Virus record (IMG/VR): IMGVR_UViG_3300042564_003823
Span: 1-64,000 of that record
DNA from: a virus
Strand: one strand, 5' to 3'
Length of the DNA: 64,000 nucleotides
The position numbers and the translations under genes are program-made. Of this stretch, positions 28,901-37,696 are shown in pieces. A model generated the notes under the pieces. It was given only the letters and a program-made list of their open reading frames with translations. It was not told the origin of the DNA and did not search any database. The number at the start of each line of letters is the position of its first letter. Positions within the stretch are counted from its first letter, which is position 1.

Positions 28901-29396
28901 ACTTACCTCCGGTTATGTCTATTGTAATACTTTCTATTCCCAACATTTGTGTATCCTCAAAATTAGATACTGTTCTTACATATCTTGTGGTACCATCTTT
29001 TTGTTGTATTTCAGTTTCTTTAGTCTGATTCGCACCTCCACCTTGTCTTGACCCTAAACCACTGACTTGATCGGCCCAACTAGTATCAAACACCTTTTTA
29101 CCTAATGGTCTTAAAAAATTAATCTCATCACCCTTTTTATTGGGATCAAAATTTTTTTTACCTTCTAAACTTGCAATTTGTGTACTTACAACATCAGAAT
29201 CCAAATCTAACCCAACGGCCAATTTAGTTCTTGGAACTACTTTTGTTTCTAAATTCACATAAAAAACTAAGTCTTCGTGTTCAACTAATCTATCAACGAC
29301 CTCATCATTTACAACTATTTTGTTAGGGTCTATCAAAATTATGTTGTCGTAGTCAGTTTCTATGTATATTTTTTTTTGATTTAAACTATCTGCCAT
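22935..29396 (-). CDS. Giant baseplate/tail protein (2153 residues, unknown family)
   Basis: The largest protein of the window. It starts MADSLNQKKIYIETDYDN. A region near residues 165-245 with TVKIKLVDIQGRTLFEQ and FNLPYPIFYLTVKGYYGKAI reads like a structural beta domain. No protease, lysozyme or transmembrane motif was recognised. It begins 11 bases inside the end of the LysM-like gene (overlap 29386-29396), so it is translationally coupled to it. Its size and its position between a gp53-like protein and the small-gene cluster suggest a baseplate hub or wedge arm. A multidomain fusion of several smaller T4 baseplate proteins is possible but was not demonstrated. Confidence 0.6.
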   Translation of the reverse strand: MADSLNQKKIYIETDYDNIILIDPNKIVVNDEVVDRLVEHEDLVFYVNLETKVVPRTKLAVGLDLDSDVVSTQIASLEGKKNFDPNKKGDEINFLRPLGKKVFDTSWADQVSGLGSRQGGGANQTKETEIQQKDGTTRYVRTVSNFEDTQMLGIESITIDITGGKSGGMFVPTVKIKLVDIQGRTLFEQGENSLYSVFFNLPYPIFYLTVKGYYGKAIRYSLNLTKFNASFDNTLGNFNIDLELIGKNSGLLSDSLLDYARTAPKMFPAIIQTENPSPSNSVNTTVSSKEISIGSQTLDEVYTIYKSKGLIDQDFPHLTIDEFIEDADSFTTSMQDKIEKGDFVILSDIDQFRKDLLEIKDRAYKVVLNTYLDKTNYIFFDGQIFYSFKNTLDFQKRRDIISAIKAEINNSLDNIRRNATFGEDAKAENQIPVTITDDEIFENFDYNKLTFEDYKKTLAIRIGTTPTDEQVNVFISQINKDFLTKELIKDINGNDIETFPTLIKYGESTFGGGKLVSGGFLDKIEQLRTKIDKREEEIETQISDDLALRFFSKDGGLGYQPTIRNIMAILMAGLDTFYILMDRTHTDAWNLRDNPRRVSTILPPDKNYSVDGKNTIKGSSEEIKNINLVYPWPTYFVEEIDDKGNNKFNIHYIGDPKYADQTEGFDDTVWPEVKFLEDYLTASTKKNKEPRRNVYNNEKELANYGSCNTLYFPFNVKPYENTSEVSFMYEMYERLYALSHYTKLYKSSFNTKQINKFLADLEAKNIISSALSNPRLTERLKNTKYNLQTFRNELRAISNSGGIGVNWADFERDNYVNENVLNAVQKDYGLYDMDTLSSRSISLDNTIPLVKNFEEYLRSSEVSEKSFLDVLPYTDNNFIDKNTIYTDRESFNQTDKTFIFLDDKKTIARLNQTEKYKKIKCFKDYAKTQFENFTTPILVSKKTTTTVNNRITLKTFFEENEQIDSYVTVNKLELDGGLYSGNVGYNVQSCTLLNTPYFINALLNGVEMEKDPNNTNQNPYAALGYLYVNSIPLAGLTDPLVDIESDELLDAFGSTLKNFSSIHQIPYSIVLKFGSIWYRYKRFIETNGVDILDDVWKDFDYKKYYDPFVNDLQTQFKIKNYTGGSTDYKSFEIKLLPFYGGIEIFKTGFYPKLINDVYWFFTKKDLFTTYNQTEFDNLYDTGKLKIGNNTNANYYMDFNGDSNNINRSIIISPYFQYLTFDKDPLIDKNYKTHLLVPSNGGLNINQTVLECFDDNNKLKIEIQNNPAMYNGSVRSFWGAPQFGYYDNTLVTKPKYNEYLNLGKELMPKSIEEIFAVFKPEILDLFEKAFLGFCKPNPSASDLLILEKEEVSPSYTNTNKIKKIKERRLFEQLKKVFFVRDNDVTLINEQNQDAYQLATSQLSNITTGVKNFMNFNCVLKIANAGNFDRKLFNSVLNTPGYTPVDPIKFEPYVSNTLPGNTQTINLITSRANFNDEWKTLEKYVGFSTLPYVEYADSGSTITDFFIDMDIKFSVDNIKTLSPIIKIFASRKQESIKDGQPYDKETFIDQLKTFIDGENLINDNILTEVSSYLNKNLPKQKTKNKNFRATVEGDTTKLSLYNVFQTLNDKWVSGSDLKSKTLFEDFLFHDTGNNDVGDKIQLDMEKVRDIFKSDGGRDIYSVIGGILKICSDMIFFSLPSYVNFYGLQNPSKNAQAIDIDPANSLFGTWTNVDYINSSAKFLCVYVGKESEKPRTTDNKFMVYGDDSYDFRIPSSNPNRVQDGKQNKSLSNKVVGFNVDFGIRNQNIFKSINVGMQDKKNTAATFMVRDNLANGASGDRITQQTASLYSFYKSLSYTCEVSSMGNAMLQPMMYFNLRHVPLFYGPYLIFNVSHSIGVDKFDTTFKGSRMPRYALPQPESLGSYVKANYLQKYKQKILERKNTEGQPEVFESLLDPEQQKLEKDGTQSNQTVCEQKVADQYKTFPFVKTSKKTLTYDDLKILLNDNVSDKNLKIVLFTIALTRPINQSESVGIIEPLNQNYFSINAINVNSGNRPEFYELICVNDSDTPKPLFSFTGQSQSIAIASSYLSQPILLLPELNNLNGNNTESFDESVAQFVIAIWDSGFLDADENTEGVQPVSAANIKDFVINNLNNGVLTQQLYDSYVAVSKIAQTFF

Positions 29397-29703
29397 AATA
29401 AAAAATATAACTATCTATCGCACTTTTGTAGTCTTGTAATGCACTTATTAATGGATATGGTATTATTAAAATAGTACCATCAGGTATGTTACTCTCTAAA
29501 CCCCCATATAAAGGGTTCGCAATCTGTATTAACCAACCAAAATATGGTGAACCATATTTTTCATAACTTATTTTATCTAGTCTTGACTGTCCGGACCTGT
29601 ATATATATTTTTGGTCTGAAGTTCTTGACCCAATATTAATAAAAGGAACAACTGTCTGTTGTCCATTAAGTAAAAATTTGCTATATCTTCTATAAAAGTC
29701 CAT
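29386..29703 (-). CDS. LysM-like baseplate protein, gp53/tail protein X-like
   Basis: A 105-residue protein. The segment SGQSRLDKISYEKYGSPYFG, followed by WLIQIANPLYGGL and IPDGTILIIPYPL, is the LysM-type arrangement of short tail proteins such as P2 gpX and the LysM part of T4 gp53, in which a helix pair and a terminal PxxGxxLxIP strand form the fold. These proteins sit in the baseplate wedge or bind peptidoglycan-like surfaces. It lies between two giant tail genes with two bases on one side and an 11-base overlap on the other. Confidence 0.75.
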   Translation of the reverse strand: MDFYRRYSKFLLNGQQTVVPFINIGSRTSDQKYIYRSGQSRLDKISYEKYGSPYFGWLIQIANPLYGGLESNIPDGTILIIPYPLISALQDYKSAIDSYIFYYGR

Positions 29704-29705
29704 AT

Positions 29706-32700
29706 TTAATTGAGTGTTTTTTTCAAGTTAAAGAACTCACCAGGAATGTCAACAGATGACCAAACATCTTTTAAGTTCTGATCGTATGGTGGTAATGTTG
29801 GGTTTTGTTTTTCATAGTCCATAACCCTTTCTTTTTGTTCATTGTAAGGCTTGTATTGATTGTTTGATAAAAATGTTGAAATGAATTCGTCTTTAAATTT
29901 TTGAAATAATTTATTCGTTTCTGTTTTTGATCTTTCAAAATCTTGATATAGCCCTTCGTTTCTTTTTGTGGTCGTCCCATTATCTGTGTTATATACAAAT
30001 CCTAAGTTTGAATATAAAAATACCCTCCATGGGTCTCTAAAAGTTTCAGTCTCAGGATTAAAACTATCAGCACTACTTGGTATTGCGGAAACAACGTCCT
30101 CTACAAATTTTTTGTAGTCGTCAAGTATTTGTTTACCCATTGTCATAAAAAACACATTTATTTCTTTTTGTACCGTTTCGTATCCTTTTTTTGTTTCTAA
30201 ATCAGGTCTTAAATACATTTCAAAAAGATAATCTGTATTGAACGTGTACGGATCTCCTGAAGGTATTATTTTGTATTCATCTAATTTTTGGTTATATAAA
30301 TTTAAATCATTACCAACCTTTAAATAATCATAAACAAGTTCATCAAAAGTATTTGTTAAACCTAAAGAAAGTGATTCGGGATCTAAATATCCGGTGGTTC
30401 CTGATATATTATACGCAACCACACCACCTCTTTTGTTTATATATCCATCAACTTTATCACATACGTAATTTAATTCGTCAGTAATTTGAATTAATTTTAA
30501 TTCATTATCAACAACATTTCTTTGTGCACTTGATATAGTATCTATTAAAGAGAAATATTTTTCTTCAATTAGTTCTTTTAGTTTTCTTTTAATTTTTCTT
30601 TTTTCGTCCTTGTCAAAGTTTTTATTAGCAAGACCACCTAAGATTGGGGATGTTTCATTTTCAACATCTGATTTAGCTTGGTCTACCACTTTTCTTATTG
30701 TTTGGAAAAAAGAATTTGTTTTTCCAAAAATATTAACTTTATTATTTGTACTACCACTCAACCAATTGAAAAGTCCTTGAGTGTATTTTCTATCATTATT
30801 ATATATAATAATTCCACCGATTAACGCTTCTTCATTTATTTTTTCAAAATTACTAAGAATTGTGTCAAAATAACTTTTTGTTATATTTGATAATTCGTTC
30901 ATTTTTGTTTTATATTGAATGGTACCGGTAACCGCACTTGTAGTAACATCTAAGAAATTAGATAAAATAGTACCTATTGTATTTCCAGCATTGTTTTCTT
31001 TTTTGTCTTTAACTGTCAATATGCCATATTCATCTTTAATCCCGTCCAATACCTCTGCAGTTATCTCATCAGCAACAGGTTCGGTCTCCGTCGCTCTTTC
31101 ATCATACATTTCTGTGTTTGCATAATAATTGAAACTCAATGCATTTTGTATTTGTGCCACAGGTTTAGCCAAACCGTGACCACCAATAAATTTTAATGAC
31201 AACGTTACATCCGCAATCATAGGTTGTACACCAATACCTTCAGGATTCAAATCAAATTTAGCATCATCATATTTTAATTGTACAGAATCTATAATTGCTT
31301 TAGTGTGGTAAAAATCTCCAACTCTGATAACAACTATTGGTGGTGTACCAAAAGCACTATTGAATACGTCATTATATTCTAAGCTTGTTTGATTTATTCC
31401 TGTGGCCTTTGCAGTTGGGATAGTGTCTCCCGGTCTTGTACATTGGTGTAAAAACGTTAGTCTAGAGTTTAAACCTTCGGGGGTTATTGAATGAAATGTT
31501 GGTTGAAAATTTTTAATTTTACTTTTAATCCCGTCAAAAACCATAGGTTGTTGTTCTTGTAACATATCAAAATAATCACATTCACTTAACAAACGTCTTA
31601 ATAATTTTTTTGTTAATCCTTTAAGTCTAGGATCTGCAGATGCAACAGATATTTGTCTATCTACAATTTTATATTGGGGTGTTGGGTTATCTGTAGTGTT
31701 ATCAGAACCCGCATCAGGATTAGGTCCTGAACTTTCCAAATCAACTTTTTCTTTATCAGGAACAGGTACAGTTTTATTTTCTTCAGGTTTTATCTCTGGC
31801 GGTGTTACTTTAACTTCAGTTATTGTGGTTCTTCTACACAACATAGCCTGAACTGAAGAATACCCTTCTTTTTGACTACTAGGGAATGGTTTAGCGCAAC
31901 TTATATTTGAATACTTTTCTGTTTTTAGAATTGATTGTTTTCCTTCAAAAACTTTATTTATGGTTAATTCTTTTTCGTAATATTTTTTTAATGTTCCGTC
32001 ACTAGTTGGAAATTTTAAAATGGTCTGTAATACCGCATCATATCTTCTTTGTGATAATAAATCATTATAAGAATCATCACCATTTGCATTTGCGGAAGCA
32101 ACAATACTAAATTCAACTTTAGATCCCGAGTCAAGAGCAGACGCCACTTTTTTAAGAAATTCATCAAAGTTACTTTTTTGTTGTTTTATATCTACGTACA
32201 AATTATCTAATGAACTTTTTTTGAATATAATGTATTCTGTTGCCAAGTTTTTTTGATCAATTTTTGGATTTGTTGTTTGTTTTGTGTTTAAAGCTTCAAC
32301 TTCCTCAACTGTTTTATATTTAACGTAATTACCGGGTTTACCGTAATCGTTTCTTGTTGTTTGAAATTTTAAATAATATCCATCGGGGTAACTAGGGATA
32401 TTTGAAACTTCTTTTTTATATGATGTTTCGTTTGAAATGAATTTATTATAAAGTGTTTCATAATCACTTTCACTAAGGGTACTACTTTTTGCCTTATCAG
32501 GGTCTAAGGTTGTTCTTTCAAAAGGAACTGATTGATCAAAGAATAAAATTATTTCTTCAAATTTACCTCCCTTTTCTGATTCTTTTTTTATTTCTTCGTT
32601 TGCGGTATTAATATCTTGTGATTTATTTTCATTACTTACTGTTTCTATATTAGTTTCAACTTCTTTTTCTTCAGTAACTTTTTCTTTAGGTAATTCATTT

Positions 32701-35681
32701 GTAACTTGTTGTAGTTCTCTTATTGTTCTAAGAGATGTTGTTGCCTCAAATATGTCACTCAAACTAAATTGTCTATATTTTTTTAACAAGTCTATTGGGT
32801 CATATTTTAAACATCCAGCAAAAAATGAATCTATAATTTTAGTGGCATCACTGCTCGTTTCTTTTTCTAACTCTTTTTTTACAATTATATTCATTATTGA
32901 AGGGTGGTCAACAACAATTTTAAAAGACAAACTACCGGTTCTTTCAGTACTTTTGTAAACATAAAGTGGTTCTGGTCTACCTAAAAATCTGATTGGTTCC
33001 CATTGTGCTTGTGACGTATCGTTAAAAGTTAAGTCATACGGTGGAAACCACATTATTCTTCCTCCATTTGGCCCAATCTCACAAGCAGGTAAATCATCAA
33101 CAGTAAATCCTTGTCTATTTGAACTTCTCCAAGCTAAGTTTTCTATTGAAAACATGTATTTTTTTGCTCCGATTTTACCTTGATCGTTTAACCCTATGTT
33201 AGTAGAATTAAGTCCGTTTTGTGAACCCATAGGGGCAATATTTAAATTATATGTTTTATCTAAAACAGAGTTATTAAACTTTCTAATATTACCGTCTTTT
33301 TTCTGAAGTTCATTAAACGTGTAGTATGGTCTATCTTTAGTGAATAGTCTACAATACTCGTACCCTTTTATTGTTGCCGTTTTATCTACGGAGTTTGGTG
33401 TAGTATAACGAATAACTTTAGAACCTTTGGTCATTTCTAATAACCCGTCTTTGAATACTTTTGAGACTTGGTTTATCGCATTTCCAACATGTTCAGACCT
33501 TCTTGATGAATTATTTGCTGCCTGTACTAACTTTTGTGTAACATCAAGTAGAGAACCTTCAGTTAAATCAAAATCTGATGATTTTGTTTTATTGTATTCA
33601 GGACCAAATGACGATCTTTCAAAAACAGTATCTGTACCTGCATTATTAATTTGAAGATTACCTGGACCTACAAATTTACCCGGTTGATATATATTATTAT
33701 CAGCAACCCAAGTAAATCCACCTTGTATACCGACACTATCATAAAAAGGTTTAGAATAAGTCCCAAAAAGAATATCTGTAACTTTTTGTCCTTCATATTC
33801 TTTAGAGATTTCACTATAACTAAAAACAGGACCTACATTAGCTTTACCGTTTTTCCATTTTGCCAAATCCGTTTTTGGACTAACCGCATCTCTTATGAAG
33901 TTTTTATTACTACCAATATAATAGTTACCTTGTGGAGCTAACAAATTAGGATTTCTTAGTGATGTTAAAAGGTAATTTGGTCTATAAAAGTTATAAAATA
34001 ATTGGTCAAAAAGTAATCCTCTTACCGCATCTGATGTATTTGATAAAAATAATTCTGAAGAAGTATCAATTAGTGGTGAAGCGATTTTATTTACTAAATT
34101 ATTTAATAAATTATTTACCGAACCAATAGGGTTGTCTTGTATTTGACTAATAAAATTTCTATTTGGGTAATCAAAGTATTCTCCTGGAATAATTGAATAT
34201 GGGGAGTACAACCCTGAAAGTCTAGCGGTAAAACTCAATGCACCGGGAGTGTCAATTAATGGTTGAGTTATTTTAAAATCCCTTTGTATTATTGGTAAAT
34301 TATTAGATAAAACACCTAAAGCATCAAATGGGTTAAGATTTGGTTTAACAGAAATACCTCCACTATCCGGTGAAATTGATGAATTACTTAATGTTGATCT
34401 TCCTAATGTTTGTTGTAATAATTCAAATGCAACTCTAGCCTTAAATTCTTTTTGTAATTGTTTAGCTGCAATTTGTGCCAATGTTGAATCTTGACTTAAT
34501 TTACCGTCACTTCCATTTATATTTTCAACATTATCTGTTGTTAAAATACTAACAGGTAAATAATCTGAGGGTATAAATGCAAATGTACTATCACTTAATC
34601 TATAAGGACTATTAATTGTTTCATTAATGTATGTTACCTCTTCGGGAGTCGTAAACGTACCTTCACCACTATTGTATTTATTTTTTGCATAATAAAATGT
34701 TTGCGATTCTTCAGTTGTTTTTCCAACAAAAGAACCATATAAATATTCACCTTTATTAGGTTTTTGTTCAACATTATCGTTTGGTGTTGCTTCTACCGGA
34801 TTAAATGGTTGGAAGGTATTATTTAATAATATTGTTAGACTTTGTTCGCCAAATATTTCTAAAGGACTATTATCACCTGAACTTTCTGTTGGAAGGTATT
34901 CCCCAAAATTTGTTTGCGTTTGTTGGTCTTTGTTAATATCAACCGTACTCCCATAAGAGCGACCTCCTTTAGTGGCTGGTCCGTATTTGTTTTTAACATA
35001 TTGAAAAACTTCTTGTCTTTGTCCAACAGTTTCTAATTCACTTCCTTCAGCATCTTTTTGATTTTTATATTCACCAGTATTAATACCAAAAGTTTTTATT
35101 TCAAAAACAACCGTATCACCATACTGTCCTCCACCTTTTTCAGGTCCATATTTATTTAATACTCTTAAAAATTTTTCTAGTTCGTTTCCTTTCTTTTCTA
35201 ATCCGTTATTAATGGTATCGGAATAACCGTAGTTTCCTTCATTTGCCTTTTTTTGAAAGTTCACATTTGGGGTTACGGTAGTTTTACTTTGTTGACCTTC
35301 AGGTCCGTACTGATTTTGTACAACTAACTCTTTTTCTTTTGTTTTACCAAATATTTCTAAAAATGATTTTTCAGTTTTAGGATACCCATAAAATCCTAAG
35401 TTTGTTTGTGTCGTTTTATTTAAATTAATATTTACTATTTCGCCAAAACTACCCGATTGTGGTGTATATTTATTTTGACCAATTAAATTTGGTTCAATTA
35501 TTTTTGAAGTTATGTCTAATGGTGTAGAATCAATAACTGAATAATCATTTATAAAAAAATCTTTATTAGTTATTATGTCTGTAGGACTATAAAATCCGTC
35601 AACTCTGTATGGTTTCAGATTTTTTAATAATAATTTTTTTCTGAAATTTTCAGTAGAATCAAATGATAGTGGACTTTCCAT
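29706..35681 (-). CDS. Giant tail/baseplate protein with N-terminal tandem repeats and an OmpA-like domain
   Basis: A 1991-residue protein. Residues about 70-390 contain about six repeats of roughly 53 residues, recognised by Lys-Tyr-Gly-Pro (or a variant) at about 71, 124, 177, 232, 290 and 335, each followed by a YGxTV-type strand and a TNxGEY-type strand. Residues about 1160-1240 hold an OmpA-like peptidoglycan-binding pattern (VEFSIVASANANGDDSYN, then LSQRRYDAVLQTI). Around residue 920 is RTGSLSFKIVVDHPS. An exact TATTTATA lies 13 bases before the ATG. It lies between the tape measure and the LysM-like gene, the place of hub or wedge genes. Contact with host peptidoglycan through the OmpA-like part is an inference. 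Confidence 0.7.
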   Translation of the reverse strand: MESPLSFDSTENFRKKLLLKNLKPYRVDGFYSPTDIITNKDFFINDYSVIDSTPLDITSKIIEPNLIGQNKYTPQSGSFGEIVNINLNKTTQTNLGFYGYPKTEKSFLEIFGKTKEKELVVQNQYGPEGQQSKTTVTPNVNFQKKANEGNYGYSDTINNGLEKKGNELEKFLRVLNKYGPEKGGGQYGDTVVFEIKTFGINTGEYKNQKDAEGSELETVGQRQEVFQYVKNKYGPATKGGRSYGSTVDINKDQQTQTNFGEYLPTESSGDNSPLEIFGEQSLTILLNNTFQPFNPVEATPNDNVEQKPNKGEYLYGSFVGKTTEESQTFYYAKNKYNSGEGTFTTPEEVTYINETINSPYRLSDSTFAFIPSDYLPVSILTTDNVENINGSDGKLSQDSTLAQIAAKQLQKEFKARVAFELLQQTLGRSTLSNSSISPDSGGISVKPNLNPFDALGVLSNNLPIIQRDFKITQPLIDTPGALSFTARLSGLYSPYSIIPGEYFDYPNRNFISQIQDNPIGSVNNLLNNLVNKIASPLIDTSSELFLSNTSDAVRGLLFDQLFYNFYRPNYLLTSLRNPNLLAPQGNYYIGSNKNFIRDAVSPKTDLAKWKNGKANVGPVFSYSEISKEYEGQKVTDILFGTYSKPFYDSVGIQGGFTWVADNNIYQPGKFVGPGNLQINNAGTDTVFERSSFGPEYNKTKSSDFDLTEGSLLDVTQKLVQAANNSSRRSEHVGNAINQVSKVFKDGLLEMTKGSKVIRYTTPNSVDKTATIKGYEYCRLFTKDRPYYTFNELQKKDGNIRKFNNSVLDKTYNLNIAPMGSQNGLNSTNIGLNDQGKIGAKKYMFSIENLAWRSSNRQGFTVDDLPACEIGPNGGRIMWFPPYDLTFNDTSQAQWEPIRFLGRPEPLYVYKSTERTGSLSFKIVVDHPSIMNIIVKKELEKETSSDATKIIDSFFAGCLKYDPIDLLKKYRQFSLSDIFEATTSLRTIRELQQVTNELPKEKVTEEKEVETNIETVSNENKSQDINTANEEIKKESEKGGKFEEIILFFDQSVPFERTTLDPDKAKSSTLSESDYETLYNKFISNETSYKKEVSNIPSYPDGYYLKFQTTRNDYGKPGNYVKYKTVEEVEALNTKQTTNPKIDQKNLATEYIIFKKSSLDNLYVDIKQQKSNFDEFLKKVASALDSGSKVEFSIVASANANGDDSYNDLLSQRRYDAVLQTILKFPTSDGTLKKYYEKELTINKVFEGKQSILKTEKYSNISCAKPFPSSQKEGYSSVQAMLCRRTTITEVKVTPPEIKPEENKTVPVPDKEKVDLESSGPNPDAGSDNTTDNPTPQYKIVDRQISVASADPRLKGLTKKLLRRLLSECDYFDMLQEQQPMVFDGIKSKIKNFQPTFHSITPEGLNSRLTFLHQCTRPGDTIPTAKATGINQTSLEYNDVFNSAFGTPPIVVIRVGDFYHTKAIIDSVQLKYDDAKFDLNPEGIGVQPMIADVTLSLKFIGGHGLAKPVAQIQNALSFNYYANTEMYDERATETEPVADEITAEVLDGIKDEYGILTVKDKKENNAGNTIGTILSNFLDVTTSAVTGTIQYKTKMNELSNITKSYFDTILSNFEKINEEALIGGIIIYNNDRKYTQGLFNWLSGSTNNKVNIFGKTNSFFQTIRKVVDQAKSDVENETSPILGGLANKNFDKDEKRKIKRKLKELIEEKYFSLIDTISSAQRNVVDNELKLIQITDELNYVCDKVDGYINKRGGVVAYNISGTTGYLDPESLSLGLTNTFDELVYDYLKVGNDLNLYNQKLDEYKIIPSGDPYTFNTDYLFEMYLRPDLETKKGYETVQKEINVFFMTMGKQILDDYKKFVEDVVSAIPSSADSFNPETETFRDPWRVFLYSNLGFVYNTDNGTTTKRNEGLYQDFERSKTETNKLFQKFKDEFISTFLSNNQYKPYNEQKERVMDYEKQNPTLPPYDQNLKDVWSSVDIPGEFFNLKKTLN
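34520..35475 (-). repeat. About six ~53-residue tandem protein repeats in the 1991-residue gene
   Basis: Repeat units are marked by KYTP, QYGP, KYGP, KYGP, TFQP and KYNS at about 53-residue spacing. Each unit also has a YG-x-x-V strand and an N-x-G-x-Y string. They are diverged at the DNA level. Boundaries are approximate. Confidence 0.6.
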
Positions 35682-35694
35682 CTAATGTTTTATC

Positions 35695-35702
35695 TATAAA
35701 TA
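35695..35702 (-). promoter_or_regulatory. TATTTATA element before the 1991-residue gene
   Basis: Exact TATTTATA on the coding strand, followed by GATAAAAC, 13 bases before the ATG at 35681. Confidence 0.5.
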
Positions 35703-35719
35703 GGTAGTGTAGTATTTTT

Positions 35720-37669
35720 TTACATCATTTGACCTTTTTCAACACTAATATTACTCTTGTTTTGAATAATATTTATAACTCTACTTTTTAACTCTTCAGT
35801 AAAGGATCTATCTTTCATTAAAGCATCGGATAACGTTCCGTTTGAATTAACGTTTATATTAATATTAATATCTCCAGATGCAACAACTTTTTGTACCACT
35901 TCGGAAGACTGTGGTTTTTGATTGGGTATTGACTCTGCCATCATTTTTATAGCATTAGATTCAATACCTGTTTCATTACTGGGTTCTGATGACATCATTT
36001 CTTTTATTTTGAAATTACTATTGTATGAATTTTTTAATATATCCATATTTTTTAAAAGATCGGGAGCAAACATCGCTTCGTCATCCTTAATAAAATTAAA
36101 CATCTGACCTTTACCCATACTTAATACTTTTTTTCCTGTTGAGAAAGTAGCATCTTCTTCTTCCTTCATCTCATCGCCACTTGTTGTTCCATTTGTCATA
36201 TCTTCATCTGTGTATGTTTCTCCTCCTTTTCCTTGACCTACTTTTGTCGCATCCTTATCAATTTGGTTTTCAAGATTTTTCCAATCTTTATCCGCCTTTT
36301 TTTCTTGATTTGAGATTCTTTGTTGTGCTTTATCGTTACTTTTACCTATAATATCAATACCTTTTTCTAAATTATTTGCAATTGTATTTCTTTGGTCTTC
36401 GGTTAAGTTTCTTAATAATATATCTCTTATTGCTCTTGCATCGGCATTTAAACTTTCTTGCAGACCCAAACCTTTTGATGCAATATCTTTTTCTGATAAT
36501 TCAGCAGTTTTTTGGTATTTTTCTAAAGCCGCTTGAATTTCGTTGGGGCTGTCTTTCATCGCAGCTTCCAAATCATCAATTGGTGCAGATAAACCAGGTA
36601 TATCTAAAGTCATTTTACCACCTTTAAATTCTGTAAGTGACGCTAATAAATCTTTTTGTTCTTGAGGCATACCATCGCCAAATGAAGTATCAGAAAGTGC
36701 ATCCATAACTTCTTTAGCCTTTTTGGCTTCTTTACCCATTTTAACATATTCTTCATATGTAACACCAAGAGCGGTAGCTTGTTCTCTCAATCTTTGTCTT
36801 GATAGGGGGTCAATTTCAATTTTTCCTGTTTCTTTATTTACATTATACGCATTTGCAGATAAATCTATAAGTTGGTTTTGTAGCTCTTCAACATCATTCA
36901 TTCCCATATTCATTAATTTGAATGGGCTACCTAAATCACCAATTGCTCCACCTAACATTTGTAAATTAGACGCAACCTCTATTGCCTTTTCAGGATTTAA
37001 AAGATCGTCAGCAAGTTTCATCGCACCTATTTTATCAATATCTGTTCTTAATATTTTTGCTTGTGTTGACATTTTAGCCAAACCTTCTATTCCATTTTTA
37101 AAACCATACGCATCTAATTTTGAAATATAACCTTGCACCTCATTTAATACGGATTTACTGTCAGCACCTGAAACCCTTGCAATTTTACTAATTTTTTGCA
37201 TGGATTCAATACTTTTAATTTGTGAACCTTCAAACCTCATATACTCAGCAGTCATTTTACCTAATTCTTTAGATTGGATACCTGTGGATCTTTCCATTGC
37301 AAATAACGCTTCTCCAAATTTTTCACCACTACTTGTGGCTTGATTTGACATAAAAACTACTTTATTCATCCCTTCGGCAAATCCAGCAACCGCTTCTGTT
37401 ATATCTTTAAATGTACCCCCTAACTTAACTACACCTTCATATGATTCAAATAATTGTTCTCTAAATTTGTTAGATTCTAAAACCATCCCACTATTCATAG
37501 TCCTTGATAAAGACCTGGCAGAATCTTCCATTGACGTTATTGATTCTTGTAGATAATTGGGACTACCTAATTTTTCAATAGCGGCATCTATTTTAGCGGT
37601 AATATCATTTAATTTTGTTCCAGTTTGGTCAAACTCATTTAAAGTACCGTCAGAAGTAAATAACATCAT
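35720..37669 (-). CDS. 29: Tail tape measure protein
   Basis: A 649-residue, strongly helical protein, near T4 gp29 (590). Long amphipathic helices with few Pro or Cys run through most of its length (for example MNKVVFMSNQATSSGEKFGE and MNSGMVLESNKFREQL). There is an Ala/Gly/Met-rich part near residues 220-260. The C-terminal third is charged, with DKAQQRISNQEKKADKDWK. The position just after the gp26-like and gp51-like genes and near the tail tube gene is the classic place of the tape measure. Its length would predict a tail of T4-like size. No peptidase or lysozyme insert was seen. An exact promoter-like octamer lies 11 bases before the start. Confidence 0.8.
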   Translation of the reverse strand: MMLFTSDGTLNEFDQTGTKLNDITAKIDAAIEKLGSPNYLQESITSMEDSARSLSRTMNSGMVLESNKFREQLFESYEGVVKLGGTFKDITEAVAGFAEGMNKVVFMSNQATSSGEKFGEALFAMERSTGIQSKELGKMTAEYMRFEGSQIKSIESMQKISKIARVSGADSKSVLNEVQGYISKLDAYGFKNGIEGLAKMSTQAKILRTDIDKIGAMKLADDLLNPEKAIEVASNLQMLGGAIGDLGSPFKLMNMGMNDVEELQNQLIDLSANAYNVNKETGKIEIDPLSRQRLREQATALGVTYEEYVKMGKEAKKAKEVMDALSDTSFGDGMPQEQKDLLASLTEFKGGKMTLDIPGLSAPIDDLEAAMKDSPNEIQAALEKYQKTAELSEKDIASKGLGLQESLNADARAIRDILLRNLTEDQRNTIANNLEKGIDIIGKSNDKAQQRISNQEKKADKDWKNLENQIDKDATKVGQGKGGETYTDEDMTNGTTSGDEMKEEEDATFSTGKKVLSMGKGQMFNFIKDDEAMFAPDLLKNMDILKNSYNSNFKIKEMMSSEPSNETGIESNAIKMMAESIPNQKPQSSEVVQKVVASGDINININVNSNGTLSDALMKDRSFTEELKSRVINIIQNKSNISVEKGQMM

Positions 37670-37680
37670 AAACTTTTATA

Positions 37681-37688
37681 TATAAATA
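37681..37688 (-). promoter_or_regulatory. TATTTATA element before the tape measure gene
   Basis: Exact TATTTATA on the coding strand, followed by TATAAAAG, 11 bases before the ATG at 37669. Confidence 0.5.
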
Positions 37689-37696
37689 GACATTTA

